Source of the DNA: Hadesarchaea archaeon
GTDB lineage: Archaea > Hadarchaeota > Hadarchaeia > Hadarchaeales > Hadarchaeaceae
Assembly (NCBI GenBank): GCA_029259175.1
Contig: JAPDJH010000001.1
Coordinates: forward strand, 185,783 to 249,782
DNA: 64,000 nt
Direction of reading: 5' to 3'
Shown here: piece by piece, positions 42,989 to 54,100 of the stretch
Position numbering within the stretch: position 1 is the first letter of the stretch
Layout of the letters: the number at the start of each line of letters is the position of its first letter
Position numbers and translations under genes: made by a program
The notes under the pieces: generated by a model
Told to the model about the DNA's origin: nothing
Databases searched by the model: none
The model's input: the letters and a program-made list of their open reading frames with translations, nothing else

Positions 42989-44304
42989 GCACACGTCCTG
43001 AAATCGAACAGCTGGAGGCGGAGCGACGGAAATACTTGGAGCGCATTCAGCGGCTGATGTTTACCGATTTCGATCCGCAGCGCTGGGAGGAGCTGCGAGA
43101 AACCCTGTATGCCACTGTTCCGCTCAACGCCGACGTGATAATCGATGACTGCACCTTCCGGGAGGGCATCCAGATGGCGGGTCTGGTCACACCGCACCCA
43201 TCGGACACCTGCACCATGGCCACCATGCTGCGCGACGTAGGTGTGGAGCGTCTCGAAGTTCTCTTCTATACCAAAACCGACCAGGAGGCCGTCAAGCTGA
43301 TGCGGGACGAGGGGCTCGGCCCCATGTTGGCCGGATGGTGCAGGGCCAACACTGCCGATATCGATCTCGCCCGCAAGCTGGAATTGGAGCAAGTGGGGAT
43401 CTCTCACCCCGTTTCCTATCTCCACTTCGTTAAGTGGCCCCACCTACCGTTGAACGACTTGATCGACCGGGTGGTGAAGGCGGTCCAGTACGCGCACGAC
43501 CACGGGCTCCGAGTTTTCGTCCACGGGGAGGACAGCACGCGGGCGCACTGGGATTTCGAGCGCCTCTTCATAAACGAGGTGGCCGCGGCTGGCGCCGAGG
43601 TGTACCGGATCTGCGACACGGTGGGGTGCGGGATCTCCGACCCATCCGTTCCACCACCTCAGGGAATCCCGATGAAGGTCAAGCTCATCAAGGAGGAGAC
43701 CCGGATACCATACGTGGAGATACACGCACACGACGATCTCGGAAACGCTGTGGAAAACACGATGGCTTTCTTGCGGACAGCGGCCAAGTACTACGACAAA
43801 GTTTATGCCAGCACCACTTTTTTGGGAATCGGAGACAGGGCGGGGAACGCCGAGACAGAGAAGATCATCATCAACTGCTACATGATTCACGGGATTAAGA
43901 AGTGGAACCTTGCACCGTTTCGCGATCTCGCTCTGCTCTTGGCATCCGCGACAGGATTCAGCCTTCCGCTCAACAAGGCGTTGGTCGGAGATTCGGCGTT
44001 TGCGCACGAGTCGGGAATCCACCTGCAAGGGATCAAGCAGCTGCCGGTGACCTACGAAGTAGTCCCGCCGGAACTCGTGGGGCAGGAGCGGATAATCGTT
44101 ATCGGAAAACGCTCCGGAAAACATGGGATCAAGATGAAGCTGGAAGAGATACTCAAACGAGAAATCCCCGATGATGATCCCCGATTCAAACAGCTAGTCG
44201 AGATTATCACGAGAAAGTTCAGAGAGGGCCGCCGCAGAACCCCCCTGCGCGAGGACGAGTTCCGGGCGCTCGCACACCGGGTGGGATTCGAAGTAGAGTC
44301 GTAA
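42985..44304 (+). CDS. LeuA/homocitrate synthase-family condensing enzyme, atypical
   Basis: A 439-residue HMGL-like TIM barrel. The first 50 residues are a helical extension. The active-site strand reads IIDDCTFREGIQ instead of the usual TLRDGEQ, but HAHDDLGNAVEN, GIGDRAGNAETE and FAHESGIHLQGI are conserved. The reaction would be acetyl-CoA (or similar) with a 2-oxoacid: 2-isopropylmalate synthase, homocitrate synthase or Re-citrate synthase. The cluster (LeuCD, two dehydrogenases) allows any of these. It ends 66 bp before the first dehydrogenase. Confidence 0.75.
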   Translation: MSTRPEIEQLEAERRKYLERIQRLMFTDFDPQRWEELRETLYATVPLNADVIIDDCTFREGIQMAGLVTPHPSDTCTMATMLRDVGVERLEVLFYTKTDQEAVKLMRDEGLGPMLAGWCRANTADIDLARKLELEQVGISHPVSYLHFVKWPHLPLNDLIDRVVKAVQYAHDHGLRVFVHGEDSTRAHWDFERLFINEVAAAGAEVYRICDTVGCGISDPSVPPPQGIPMKVKLIKEETRIPYVEIHAHDDLGNAVENTMAFLRTAAKYYDKVYASTTFLGIGDRAGNAETEKIIINCYMIHGIKKWNLAPFRDLALLLASATGFSLPLNKALVGDSAFAHESGIHLQGIKQLPVTYEVVPPELVGQERIIVIGKRSGKHGIKMKLEEILKREIPDDDPRFKQLVEIITRKFREGRRRTPLREDEFRALAHRVGFEVES

Positions 44305-44370
44305 CGGTCCTGCGAAGCCAGTGAAACCACAAATCAAAAAACTCTCTCCGTTGTATTGTGAGGGGACATC

Positions 44371-45453
44371 ATGCACCGGGTAACCCTGATTCCTGGAGAC
44401 GGTGTTGGTCCTGAAGTCATCGATGCCGCCCGTCGGTGTGTGGAAGCCACCGGCGTCCAGATCGAGTGGGAGGTGGTCGAGGCGGGCGCAAGTGTAATGG
44501 AGCGGTATGGAACACCTCTCCCCGAGCACGTGCTGGAGTCCATTCGAAAAAATCGAGTCGCGCTGAAGGGACCCATCACCACTCCCGTGGGCACCGGATT
44601 TCGGAGCGTGAACGTGGCGATACGAAAAGCTCTCGACCTCTATGCGTGCGTCCGGCCGGCCAAGCTGTACCCCGGGGTTCGCTCGCCCTACAGGAACGTG
44701 GACTTGGTGGTGGTACGCGAGAACACGGAGGATCTCTACGCGGGGATCGAGTTCGAGCGAGGGAAACCCGAAACCGCCGAGTTCATCGCTTTTGTGGATG
44801 AAAAACTGAACGAGCGGATTTCGTCGGACTCCGGTATAAGTCTGAAGACCATATCGATCCGGGCCTCCGAGCGGATAGTTCGCTTCGCTTTCGAGTACGC
44901 CCGGAAGCACGGGCGCCGCAAGGTCACGGCCGTCCACAAAGCCAACATCCTGAAGTTCTCAGATGGTCTGTTCCTTCAAGTCGCGCGTAAAGTGGCGGAG
45001 GATTATCCGGACATCGAGTTTGAGGATCGAATAGTGGACAACATGTGCATGCAGCTCGTGCAAAAGCCCCATCTGTACGACGTGATCGTCGCACCCAATC
45101 TGTACGGCGACATGTTGTCGGACCTGTGCGCCGGGCTCGTGGGGGGTCTAGGAGTTGCGCCCGGTGCGAACGTAGGAGACGAGTGCGCAGTCTTCGAACC
45201 AACGCACGGGTCGGCCCCCAAGTATGCTGGCAAGAACAAAGTCAATCCGACTGCAACAATCCTTTCAGCGGCCATGATGCTGGATCACCTAGGAGAGCGC
45301 GATGCAGCTGAGCGAATCCGAAGGGCTGTGGCGAAAGTCATCAGGGAAGGAAAACACGTGACGTACGATTTAAAACCCGATCCCAACGACCCGACTGCCG
45401 TTGGCACGAGAGAAATGGCCGATGCAATAATCACCGCGATTAAATCCGGTTAG
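44371..45453 (+). CDS. NAD-dependent isocitrate/homoisocitrate/isopropylmalate dehydrogenase (paralog 1)
   Basis: A 360-residue beta-decarboxylating dehydrogenase: [76 protein letters not shown]. The substrate loop [23 protein letters not shown] has Ser in the position of the isocitrate/homoisocitrate type, and lacks the RPE-QGLL pattern of IPM dehydrogenase, so isocitrate or homoisocitrate is the more likely substrate. It overlaps the 3' end of the convergent membrane gene by 4 bp. Confidence 0.85.
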   Translation: MHRVTLIPGDGVGPEVIDAARRCVEATGVQIEWEVVEAGASVMERYGTPLPEHVLESIRKNRVALKGPITTPVGTGFRSVNVAIRKALDLYACVRPAKLYPGVRSPYRNVDLVVVRENTEDLYAGIEFERGKPETAEFIAFVDEKLNERISSDSGISLKTISIRASERIVRFAFEYARKHGRRKVTAVHKANILKFSDGLFLQVARKVAEDYPDIEFEDRIVDNMCMQLVQKPHLYDVIVAPNLYGDMLSDLCAGLVGGLGVAPGANVGDECAVFEPTHGSAPKYAGKNKVNPTATILSAAMMLDHLGERDAAERIRRAVAKVIREGKHVTYDLKPDPNDPTAVGTREMADAIITAIKSG

Positions 45454-46004
45454 AGCGGAAACGACATCGCTATCGAAGAGAAGGTTGTGAAGATCAGAAA
45501 AACGAAAGACGTGATTCCAAGCAATCTCCTCTCCCACGTGAGAAGATTTTCCAGAACCGTTTTATTTTCCTTTGTTTTTTTCAAAGCAAGGCAGAGAGAA
45601 GAACTCACGACGGCTACCCAGAGGACGATAGCCAAGACGGTTGCTACGAGAGTCCAAGAACCGAGGCTCTCCAAGTTCAGAAAGACGAACAGCCACAGAA
45701 GACTGAGCGCGCCGAACGCCAACGACGCTATAAACCAGAAGCGCACCCAGCGAGTGATTCTGAGAGCGAATGATTTTCTCCCAGCCCTCTCGATGGCCGA
45801 TCGGATGGCTTGAATGCGGAAGTTGGAAACAAACATTAGGAGGCCGGGAAGGTTCCAGCTCACTATGAACCACTCTCGCTCCCCGGAATTGCTGAGCACA
45901 TCGGGGAAGCGGGGGAGCACGAAAACCACGAACGAGAGGAAAAATATTGCGCTCAACAAGGTGATCGCTATCTGACCCATGCGGCAGACGGGCGCAACAC
46001 GCAT
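45450..46004 (-). CDS. Uncharacterised membrane protein
   Basis: A 184-residue protein read from ATG 46004, which follows GGGAG. It has about four hydrophobic helices (residues 8-30, 87-115, 125-150 and 160-184). A frame upstream to 46118 overlaps the paralog 2 gene and is not preferred. No family is recognised; it sits on the opposite strand between the two dehydrogenases. Confidence 0.55.
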   Translation of the reverse strand: MRVAPVCRMGQIAITLLSAIFFLSFVVFVLPRFPDVLSNSGEREWFIVSWNLPGLLMFVSNFRIQAIRSAIERAGRKSFALRITRWVRFWFIASLAFGALSLLWLFVFLNLESLGSWTLVATVLAIVLWVAVVSSSLCLALKKTKENKTVLENLLTWERRLLGITSFVFLIFTTFSSIAMSFPL

Positions 46005-46065
46005 GCGAATCTCCCGGCATGTGAGGTTTAATAAGGCGGATGATAAAAATCCTACGGCTGGTTGA

Positions 46066-47205
46066 GTGACGTACAAGATCGCTGTTATTCCGGGAGATGG
46101 TATAGGTCCCGAAGTCATCCGCGAAGGAGTGAAGGTCTTGGAAAAGGCCGCCGAGGTTACCCCCGGTTTGGATTTTGAATTCGTCTACTATCCGTTTGGT
46201 GCTGATCACTATCTGGAGACCGGACAGTTGCTCCCGGAGCGAGCGTTGGAGGAGCTTTCGGAGTTCGATGCCATATACTTGGGCGCTCTCGGAGACCCCC
46301 GAGTCCCGCCCGGAGTGCTAGAGCAGGGAATACTGCTCAAGCTGAGATTCTACTTCGAGCAGTATGTGAACTTGCGCCCGGTGAAGCTTTACCCAGGGGT
46401 TCCGTGTCCGCTCGCCGGAAAGGGACCGGAGCACGTGAACTTTTACGTGGTTCGCGAGAACACCGAGGACTTCTATGTGGGTGTTGGAGCACGCGCGAAA
46501 GGAAAGAAAAAGGTAAAGCACGAGATACGGCGCTCGATCTACCGCGCAAAGTTCGGCGTGGACATCGACGTGGATAAAGACGAGATAGCCTATCAGATCG
46601 GCGTGGTTAGCCGGAAGGGCGCCGAGCGGGTCATCCGCTATGCGTTCGAGCTGGCGAGACGCAAGCACAAGCGCAGGGTGACGTCGGTTGACAAGGCCAA
46701 CGTGCTTTCTCATGTGTACTCGCTGTGGAGAGAGATCTTCGAAGAGGTCGCTAAAGACTATCCCGATATCGAAACAGAATTTGCTTTTGTGGATGCGATC
46801 ACGATGTGGTTCGTCAAAAATCCAGAATGGTATCAAGTGGTGGTCACGCCCAACATGTTCGGCGATATAATCACAGATTTGGGTGCGATGATTCAGGGCG
46901 GACTTGGTTTGGCACCAGGTGGAAACATCAATCCCGAGGGCGTCAGCATGTTTGAGCCAATACATGGGTCGGCGCCCAAACACGCGGGTAAGAACGTTGC
47001 AAACCCGATTGCTACAATTTTAGCCGGACAGATGATGCTCGAGCATTTGGGCGAGCAAAAAGCCGCTGATCTGGTGGAGCGCGCCGTAATCGAGGTCCTC
47101 CGCGAGGGAAAGGTCAAAACCTACGATTTGGGTGGGAAATCCTCGACCTCCGAGATGGGCGACGCCATAGCGGCCAAAGTAAAGGAATTGGGTAAAAACG
47201 GGTGA
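46066..47205 (+). CDS. leuB: 3-isopropylmalate dehydrogenase family protein (paralog 2)
   Basis: A 379-residue beta-decarboxylating dehydrogenase. Blocks: [119 protein letters not shown] and [15 protein letters not shown]. The [13 protein letters not shown] region resembles LeuB and tartrate dehydrogenase. A GTG at 46066 begins the protein. It is likely the leucine pathway enzyme in this cluster; tartrate/malate activity cannot be excluded. Confidence 0.85.
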   Translation: MTYKIAVIPGDGIGPEVIREGVKVLEKAAEVTPGLDFEFVYYPFGADHYLETGQLLPERALEELSEFDAIYLGALGDPRVPPGVLEQGILLKLRFYFEQYVNLRPVKLYPGVPCPLAGKGPEHVNFYVVRENTEDFYVGVGARAKGKKKVKHEIRRSIYRAKFGVDIDVDKDEIAYQIGVVSRKGAERVIRYAFELARRKHKRRVTSVDKANVLSHVYSLWREIFEEVAKDYPDIETEFAFVDAITMWFVKNPEWYQVVVTPNMFGDIITDLGAMIQGGLGLAPGGNINPEGVSMFEPIHGSAPKHAGKNVANPIATILAGQMMLEHLGEQKAADLVERAVIEVLREGKVKTYDLGGKSSTSEMGDAIAAKVKELGKNG

Positions 47206-47317
47206 GCATATCTTCGTTTACCGAAGTTAAAGCGCAACGATCCACTCAAAAAATGAGAGAACGTCTAGAGAAAAGACAAAAACTCCTTCGTTTTAACGAT
47301 AATGGAGATGAACGAAG

Positions 47318-47893
47318 ATGCAATCGAAAACCCCGCCCAAACGTTTGATCGTAGCCATCACTGGAGCTAGCGGTGTGATTTATGGAGTGAGATTTCTGGA
47401 AGTTTGCCGGGAGCTGAAAATAGAAACCGATTTGGTGGTATCGAAAACCGCTGAGTCGCTCCTCGATATCGAACTAGCTAAGACACGAGCTGAACTTGAG
47501 AAGCTGGCGTATTCGAGCTATCCGCCGGATGATTTTCAAGCCCCGATCGCGAGCGGTTCTCAGGCACGCGATGCTATGGTGGTGATCCCGTGCTCTATGG
47601 GAACCCTTGCAAAGATAGCCAATGGAATCGCCGATAATCTAATCGTGCGGGCGGCCGACGTTTGCCTGAAGCAACGCAAACCGTTGGTGTTAGTCATTCG
47701 CGAGACTCCTCTAAATCTGATTCACGTGATCAATATGGAGCGGCTTATACGGGCGGGAGCGGTGATTGTGCCAGCCAGCCCTGCGTTTTACCACAAACCC
47801 AAACAGATTCGTGATTTGATTGATTTTGTTGTGGGTAGAGTCTTGGACGTGCTCGGTGTTAAGCACTCCTTGTATTCCAAATGGAAAGAATGA
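47318..47893 (+). CDS. ubiX: UbiX family flavin prenyltransferase
   Basis: A 191-residue FMN-binding Rossmann protein: AITGASGVIYGVRFLEV, VVIPCSMGTLAKIANGIADNLIVRAADVCLKQRKPLVLVIRETPLNLIHVINMERLIRAGAVIVPASPAFYHKP. UbiX prenylates FMN for UbiD-type decarboxylases. No ubiD is present in the window. The start ATG follows GATGAACGAAG. Confidence 0.9.
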   Translation: MQSKTPPKRLIVAITGASGVIYGVRFLEVCRELKIETDLVVSKTAESLLDIELAKTRAELEKLAYSSYPPDDFQAPIASGSQARDAMVVIPCSMGTLAKIANGIADNLIVRAADVCLKQRKPLVLVIRETPLNLIHVINMERLIRAGAVIVPASPAFYHKPKQIRDLIDFVVGRVLDVLGVKHSLYSKWKE

Positions 47894-47942
47894 GAAAGGG
47901 CATTTATCGTAGAATGGCAAAGTCAGTAGGGGAGGGCATGAG

Positions 47943-49100
47943 ATGAAGGTTCCTCCGTCTCGCAGGTTTGAGTGCTCGCGGTGCGGATACGCGGACTACC
48001 GCATGTCCGCACGTGAGATAGGTTCTGAGAGCCCGGAGCACTGTCTGAAGTGTGGAGCACTAATGCGAGTAGCAGATGAGGGACTACCAACCGATATCGA
48101 GCGAATAGTTAAAGAAGTCGCAAAACGCTTCGAGATCGAGGACTTCATTGCAACCCACGAACGAGCGGAATTCGAGGTTTTTGCCCCTAATGTGAGAAAA
48201 TCTTTTGATTCGCTTCTCTCCGTACTCAGGCCTCGCGGATATCTCGTGGCTTTACGTCGCGGACCAGATGTGCTCCGATTGACGGTTCTGCGCTTTTCCC
48301 CAGTAAGCCGCAGAAGTGCTTTGATCAGCATGTTGCTTTTTGGACTTACAGTGCTCTCGACTTTTTTTGCGGGTGTGGTGTTTCTCTTCGGTAACTTTCT
48401 CGACGCCGCCCTGTTTTCAATCGCCTTAATGTTGATCCTCTCTGCGCACGAACTGGGCCACAAGATGGCGGCGATGGAGCACGGCATCGACGTCTCACCT
48501 CCTTACTTCATCCCAGTCCCCTTCTTCTTGGGCACCTTGGGAGCGGTGATGAGCATCAGAAGTCCTCCTCCATCCAAGGATTCGCTGGTAGAAATGGGTG
48601 CAGCGGGTCCCATCGCGGGCTTCCTGGTAGGTTTATGCATGTTGCTGATAGGTCTGGCCAAGTCCGTGCCGGCCTCGGCAGGAGAGGGGATCTTCTTTGC
48701 CCCCTTGGCGTTTGTGTTGCTGGAGTTCGTTTTCTTTGGCCACCCGACATCGGCTCTCCGGTTGCATCCCTTGGCCTTTGCTGGGTGGGTGGCCCTCTTT
48801 CTCACCATGTTCAATCTGTTGCCGGCGGGACAGCTTGATGGGGGTCACGTGGCGCGAGGACTTATGAGCGAGACGCGCCACTACGCGCTTACCAGATCGC
48901 TCGGTATGGCCCTGATAATGTCGGGCTTTGTAATCCCAGAATTTCCCTTCTGGGTCTGGGGTTTCCTGATTTTCTTTGTTTTCAGGCACTATCACCCTGG
49001 AGCGCTCAATGAGATTTCGTCCATTTCCCGTCGCACGAAGTGGCTGGTTTTGACAACAGCCATCGTTTTTGTTTTGTCACTTCCAGTGCCACTGAGGTGA
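47943..49100 (+). CDS. Site-2 protease (M50) with N-terminal zinc ribbon
   Basis: A 385-residue membrane protease. A zinc ribbon (FECSRCGY and HCLKCGA) occupies residues 8-40, then an alpha/beta domain. Membrane helices follow, with the zinc active site HELGHKMAAMEHG and the second motif LLPAGQLDGGHVARG. It cleaves within the membrane. Four to five further helices are predicted. Followed 4 bp later by tmk. Confidence 0.85.
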   Translation: MKVPPSRRFECSRCGYADYRMSAREIGSESPEHCLKCGALMRVADEGLPTDIERIVKEVAKRFEIEDFIATHERAEFEVFAPNVRKSFDSLLSVLRPRGYLVALRRGPDVLRLTVLRFSPVSRRSALISMLLFGLTVLSTFFAGVVFLFGNFLDAALFSIALMLILSAHELGHKMAAMEHGIDVSPPYFIPVPFFLGTLGAVMSIRSPPPSKDSLVEMGAAGPIAGFLVGLCMLLIGLAKSVPASAGEGIFFAPLAFVLLEFVFFGHPTSALRLHPLAFAGWVALFLTMFNLLPAGQLDGGHVARGLMSETRHYALTRSLGMALIMSGFVIPEFPFWVWGFLIFFVFRHYHPGALNEISSISRRTKWLVLTTAIVFVLSLPVPLR

Positions 49101-49104
49101 GGAA

Positions 49105-49737
49105 ATGGCACGCGGTCTTTTCATCACACTCGAGGGTATTGACGGATGTGGAAAAAGCACCCACGCCCGATTGCTAGCGCGGTGGCTGCGCAGGAAAGGG
49201 TTTTCTGTTCTGTGCACGGATGAGCCCACAGATGGTCTCGTGGGGCGAACAATCAAGCGCATACTGAAGGGAAAACTTCACGTGCCAGTCGAGGTCGAGG
49301 TGTTTCTTTTTTCAGCAGACAGAGCGTGGCACCTTGCGAATGTGATTTTGCCCGCTCTCGAGCGGGGCTGGGTGGTGATCAACGAACGATATGTGGGATC
49401 CTCGCTGGCATATCAGACGGCAAGGGGAGCAAGCGAGAGATTGGTTCGGAAAGCCAATGCTTTGGCGGCGAATCCAGATTTGGCATTCTTCATCGATGTT
49501 TCTCCGGAAGTCGCGGCGAAAAGGGTTAGGCGCGATCGCAAACCAGATGAGTTCGAGCGAGACACCGAGCTCCAGCGGAGGGTTCGGCAGGGTTATCTGA
49601 GACAGGTGAGGCGTGGTGAGCTCCGCTATGTGGACGGGAACAGGTCGAAGGAAGAAATCCAGGCAGAAATCCGAGAGGCGGTGGAGAAAAAGCTCAGATC
49701 TACATGCTTATCTGGGCGGCAAAAGGCAGGGACTTGA
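49105..49737 (+). CDS. tmk: Thymidylate kinase
   Basis: A 210-residue P-loop kinase: FITLEGIDGCGKSTHARLLARWL (Walker A), CTDEPTDGLVG, INERYVGSSLAYQ, LAFFIDVSPEVAAKRVRRDRKPDEFERD. It phosphorylates dTMP to dTDP. Its end overlaps the convergent HD-domain gene by 38 bp. Confidence 0.9.
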   Translation: MARGLFITLEGIDGCGKSTHARLLARWLRRKGFSVLCTDEPTDGLVGRTIKRILKGKLHVPVEVEVFLFSADRAWHLANVILPALERGWVVINERYVGSSLAYQTARGASERLVRKANALAANPDLAFFIDVSPEVAAKRVRRDRKPDEFERDTELQRRVRQGYLRQVRRGELRYVDGNRSKEEIQAEIREAVEKKLRSTCLSGRQKAGT

Positions 49738-51007
49738 ACACTTCGGTGGCCGCCCGCTCAACTTTTTCTCTGTGTTCTTTGGTGGTGTAAACGCGAACAA
49801 CGTCCACATATCCCTTCAGAACGTTGATGAGTCGTGAGTACTGCGAGACTGGAACGAGTTCTCGTTTTCCGCTAGCAGTTGTGTGAAACACTGGGATCTC
49901 CATAGGGTCGATATCGCGCGGGTAGTACGGAATAGAGTCCAGCGTGGGCACGTCCACGGTAACGTACTCGGGATCGACGCCCGCCTTTTGCGCGATTTCC
50001 TCCTCTTTTTGTTTGCGTACCACCTCGTCGCTCAACAACCGTGCCACATACGGATCGCTTATGTGTACCGTCCGCTGGTAGGCCGCCTTCAGGAGCTGGC
50101 GGCGATCTAGCTGGCCCATCATCTGTTTTGCGAGCTCGGCGGCTTTTCGTTCCTCGGCGTTCGAAAATTTGGAGGGATCGAGAGTCCGGAGCTTGGTGAG
50201 CACGTAGGCGTCGTCCATCCGCAGGAATTCCTCCACCGAGCCAAACGTGCTAAACCCTGCGATTTCGTGCGCGTGATCCATAGCCTTGTGAAGCAGGATC
50301 TCCGCGGCTCGCACGGCGTGGTGGTAGTATACCGCCAGAAACATCTCGTAGCGGGCGATCATGAAGGCTTCCAAGGCGTAGAGGGCTTTGAGATCGATGG
50401 CGATGTCCTCTTGGTATACGCTCATGGCTTGGATGAGCCGGTTGATATCAATCCGGCCGTACTCCACTCCGGTGTAATAGGAGTCGCGCACCAAGAAGTC
50501 AAGCTTGTCGGCGTCGATCTGGCTCGCGATTATCTGGTGCAGATATCTTTTTTTCGCCGATTCCTTTTCGAACACGAGATCGACCACATCTTGTGGAGAG
50601 TATCCGATTTCGCTTATAGCGTCGGCCAGCTCGCTCTTCTTGATCACCTGTTTTCCCATCTCCTCGTGGTTAAGACCACGGTGCTTTACCAAGATCTCCT
50701 CGAAAGAATGAGAGAATGGCCCATGTCCGATGTCGTGGAGCAAACCAGCAATTCGGATGAGCTGGTGATCATCTTCGGAGATCTCTCCGGTTTGGGAGAG
50801 CACGTCGGCTATGGCTCCCGCCACGTGCATGGTTCCCAGAGCGTGGGAAAAGCGGGTGTGGTCAGCCCCAGGGTATACCAGACAGGCAATGGAAAGCTGT
50901 TTGATGCCTCTCAGCCTTTGGACTGGCCATGTGTCGATTATCCGCTTTTCCGCGTCGGTGATGGCAATATATCCGTGGATCGGGTCTCGAACGTATTTGA
51001 GGGTCAT
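49700..51007 (-). CDS. HD-domain phosphohydrolase (dNTPase-like)
   Basis: A 435-residue protein. It begins MTLKYVRDPIHGYIAITDAEKRIIDTWPVQRLRGIKQL and has the HD metal motifs HTRFSHALGTMHVA, GLLHDIGHGPFSHSFEE and QIDADKLDFLVRDSYYTG. The ending QYSRLINVLKGYVDVVRVY is typical of dGTPase/SAMHD1-type archaeal proteins. ATG at 51007 is the natural start; a longer frame to 51142 runs into the divergent promoter region. Confidence 0.85.
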   Translation of the reverse strand: MTLKYVRDPIHGYIAITDAEKRIIDTWPVQRLRGIKQLSIACLVYPGADHTRFSHALGTMHVAGAIADVLSQTGEISEDDHQLIRIAGLLHDIGHGPFSHSFEEILVKHRGLNHEEMGKQVIKKSELADAISEIGYSPQDVVDLVFEKESAKKRYLHQIIASQIDADKLDFLVRDSYYTGVEYGRIDINRLIQAMSVYQEDIAIDLKALYALEAFMIARYEMFLAVYYHHAVRAAEILLHKAMDHAHEIAGFSTFGSVEEFLRMDDAYVLTKLRTLDPSKFSNAEERKAAELAKQMMGQLDRRQLLKAAYQRTVHISDPYVARLLSDEVVRKQKEEEIAQKAGVDPEYVTVDVPTLDSIPYYPRDIDPMEIPVFHTTASGKRELVPVSQYSRLINVLKGYVDVVRVYTTKEHREKVERAATEVFKSLPFAAQISM

Positions 51008-51182
51008 CACAGAATTATTCGGTGTTTTATCTTTTAAGTCGCATGCGGGGTTATCAAAAAAACAACAGGGGTGTTGATCGATCTCTTGTGGAGGCGCCGC
51101 GAGCAAATAAGTTGACCCCGCCTCAGCCTCTATCCAACCCAACCGTTAAAAATCTTCTTACCTTTCAATTCAGGGTGTTCGG

Positions 51183-54100
51183 GTGACTCGCCGCGTGTGC
51201 TACTGGCTGGACGAACAACAGCGCTTCGTGGTCGAGAACTACAACTGGGCTACTCCTTTCTCCAACTTCTTCCCGGGCATCAGCGGAAAGTGGGGGATTC
51301 CGATGTGGATCTTCTACGTTAGTCGGGGACAAGCCATATGCAGTATGGGCGTGCGGGATAAGGATCACTCTATCCTCGAGTTTCTCTCCTTCAACCGGGC
51401 TCTCCAGCTGATCTACCAGCAGGGGTTCCGGACCTTCATAAAAGCTGGCGGAAAGACCCACGAACCCTTCCGGAAGGTCCAGGACCCGAAGATCGAACAG
51501 CGCATGATAATCGCTTCGGAGGAGCTGGAGCTGGTCGAGGTTAACCGGAAGCTGGGGCTTGAGATCAGGGTTCTTTATTATCCGGTGGTGAACGAGCCGA
51601 TCGCGGCTTTGGTGCGTGAGGTTCGGATTCGAAATCTGAAAAGCAAGAGCGTTCGGTTGGAGGTGCTCGATGGTCTGCCGCGAGTCATTCCCTACGGAAC
51701 CACACAGGAGCACCTCAAGACCATTCCGCGCCACATCGAAGGAATGATGGGTGTGGATGACCTCGATGGGATCCCGATCTTTAGGCTCAAGCAGACCCCC
51801 GCCGATATCTCCAAAGTTGGAAAGATCGAAGGGGGCAATTTCTACTTCACGATTACTGAAGACAGAAAGATACTCAGCCGCAATGTGGTGGTTGATCCCG
51901 CCGTGGTTTTCGGGGAGCCCGAAACGTATTTCGACCCGGTAGGCTTTGAACGGAATTCAGTGCGGAAGTTGTTGGCTTGCAAACAGGTGCGGGAAAACCG
52001 GACTCCCTGCGCCTTCACAGCGCTGGAGATTGCGATTTCTCCCAAGCAAGAATTCGTGTTCCGCACGGTTATCGGAAGCTTTCCGAACGAGAGACGAATG
52101 CGAGAGTTCTTGCGTTCCGTGAAGCGGCGTGGATTCTTTGAAAGAAAGCGCGAGGAAAACCGCCGGGTGATAGGAGAAATAAAGGGCTATGCCTTCACAG
52201 TTTCCAGCTCTCCGGAGTTCGATGCTTACTGTGGGCAGAACTTTTTGGATAATGTGTTACGGGGAGGAATGCCTATCGTTTTCGGTAGCGGGAAGAACAA
52301 GCGAGTGTTCTACGTCTTTTCCCGCATGCACGGGGATTTGGAGCGAGACTATCACTTCTTCGTGCTCGAGCCGAACTATCTCTCTCAGGGCACCGGACTG
52401 TACCGTGACCCGCTCCAGAACCGCAGGCGCGACGTTTGGTTCTTTCCCGAAATCGAGGACTTCAATCTGCGTCTCTTCATGAGTCTGCTCCAGCTCGACG
52501 GCTACAACCCCCAAATCGTTTCGAGACTCACCTACACGGTCGAGAACACAGCGGCGGTCGAACGATTGCTGAGACGAATTCTTCCATCCAAGCGAGTAAA
52601 GGAACTCATGAAATACCTGAGCTGTCAGTTCACACCGGGAGAACTCGTGATGAAGCTGGAGGAAGCGGGCTTCCGCGATAAGAAGCTATACGAGCACATC
52701 CTCGCTGAGATCCTTGCTCATTCTCGCCTCAACGATGTAGGCGCTCTCCACGAGGGCTTCTGGGTTGATCACTGGACCTACAACTTGGACCTTATCGACG
52801 CCTTCTTGGAGATCTATCCCGAGCGCTTGGAGGAACTGTTGCTAACCAAGGAGTATTTCTTCTATGACAACCCAGATGTGGTTCTCCCAAGAAGACTGAA
52901 GCACGTGCTCGTCGATGGAAAAGTCCGGCAGTACTGTGCTGTGATCCGCGATCAGAAGAAATTAGAGTTGATTCGGGGTCGGCGGGAACTCCCCACCCTG
53001 GTTCGCACGGCGTACGGGCGCGGGAGGGTGTATAGGACAACCCTGTTGGTCAAACTCCTTTCACTGCTAGTCAACCGCATGGCGACCTTGGATCCCCGGG
53101 GTTTAGGGATAGAGATGGAGGCCGATAAGCCGGGGTGGAACGACTCTGCGAACGGTTTGCCGGGTATCTTTGGTTCTTCTCTCTGCGAGACGCTGGAACT
53201 GATAAGGCTCTGCCGTTTTCTGCGCAACGCCATTCCGCAAATAAAGCGCTACCGGGAGATCCCGATTTACGAAGAGCTGGTGGACTTCATGCGTGGCTTG
53301 GAGCGAGCCATCCAGCGCAGGTTGAAGGGTGGTTCACCATTCCGCTACTGGGACGAGAGCAACGGCCTCAAGGAGCTCTATCGAGAACGCACAAAGTTTG
53401 GCATTAGTGGTCGGGAGCTCAAGGTTTCTTTAAAGCGTGTCCAGCGGTTTTTAGATCTATGCCTAAAACTGCTAGAGAACGTATTTGCTCCAGAAAACCT
53501 CAAACGAATAATGAACCCCCGAGGGATTCCGTATACTTACTTCATTAATGAGGTAGCGGACTACGAGGTCATTTGGAAGGACCCAAAGAGAAAAATACCC
53601 CTCTGTGGTCCTTCTGGCCATCCATGTGTGCGTGTGAAACGCTTCAAGCCGCGCCCGGTTTCCCTTTTCCTTGAAGGCCCGGTTCACATGCTCAGAGTGG
53701 AGCCGCAACGGGCCGCAGCGATTTACAGAGCCGTTCGGCGCAGTCCGCTGTATGACCGGAAGTTACGCATGTTCAAGGTCTGTGAATCATTGGAGCACGA
53801 GCCGTTCGAGATCGGGCGCGTGAAAGCTTACGCACGCGGCTGGCTTGAAAACGAGTCAGTGTACCTGCACATGGAATACAAGTGGTTGCTCGAGCTAATC
53901 AGGAGCGGACTTCACCGCGAGTTCTTCGAGGAAATCCGGCACGCGCTAGTCCCGTTTCTGGATCCACAAGTGTACGGAAGAAGCATCTTGGAGGGGGTCT
54001 CGGCCATTGTGAGTAGCGCATTCCCGGATGAGCGACTTCACGGCCGAGGGGTTCAACCAAGGCTTAGCGGAGTCACTGCCGAGATGATCCACATGTGGAC

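Noticed and set aside
51008..51142. N-terminal extension of the HD hydrolase
   Set aside because: It covers the divergent promoter region; the family begins at ATG 51007 with DPIHGYI shortly after.
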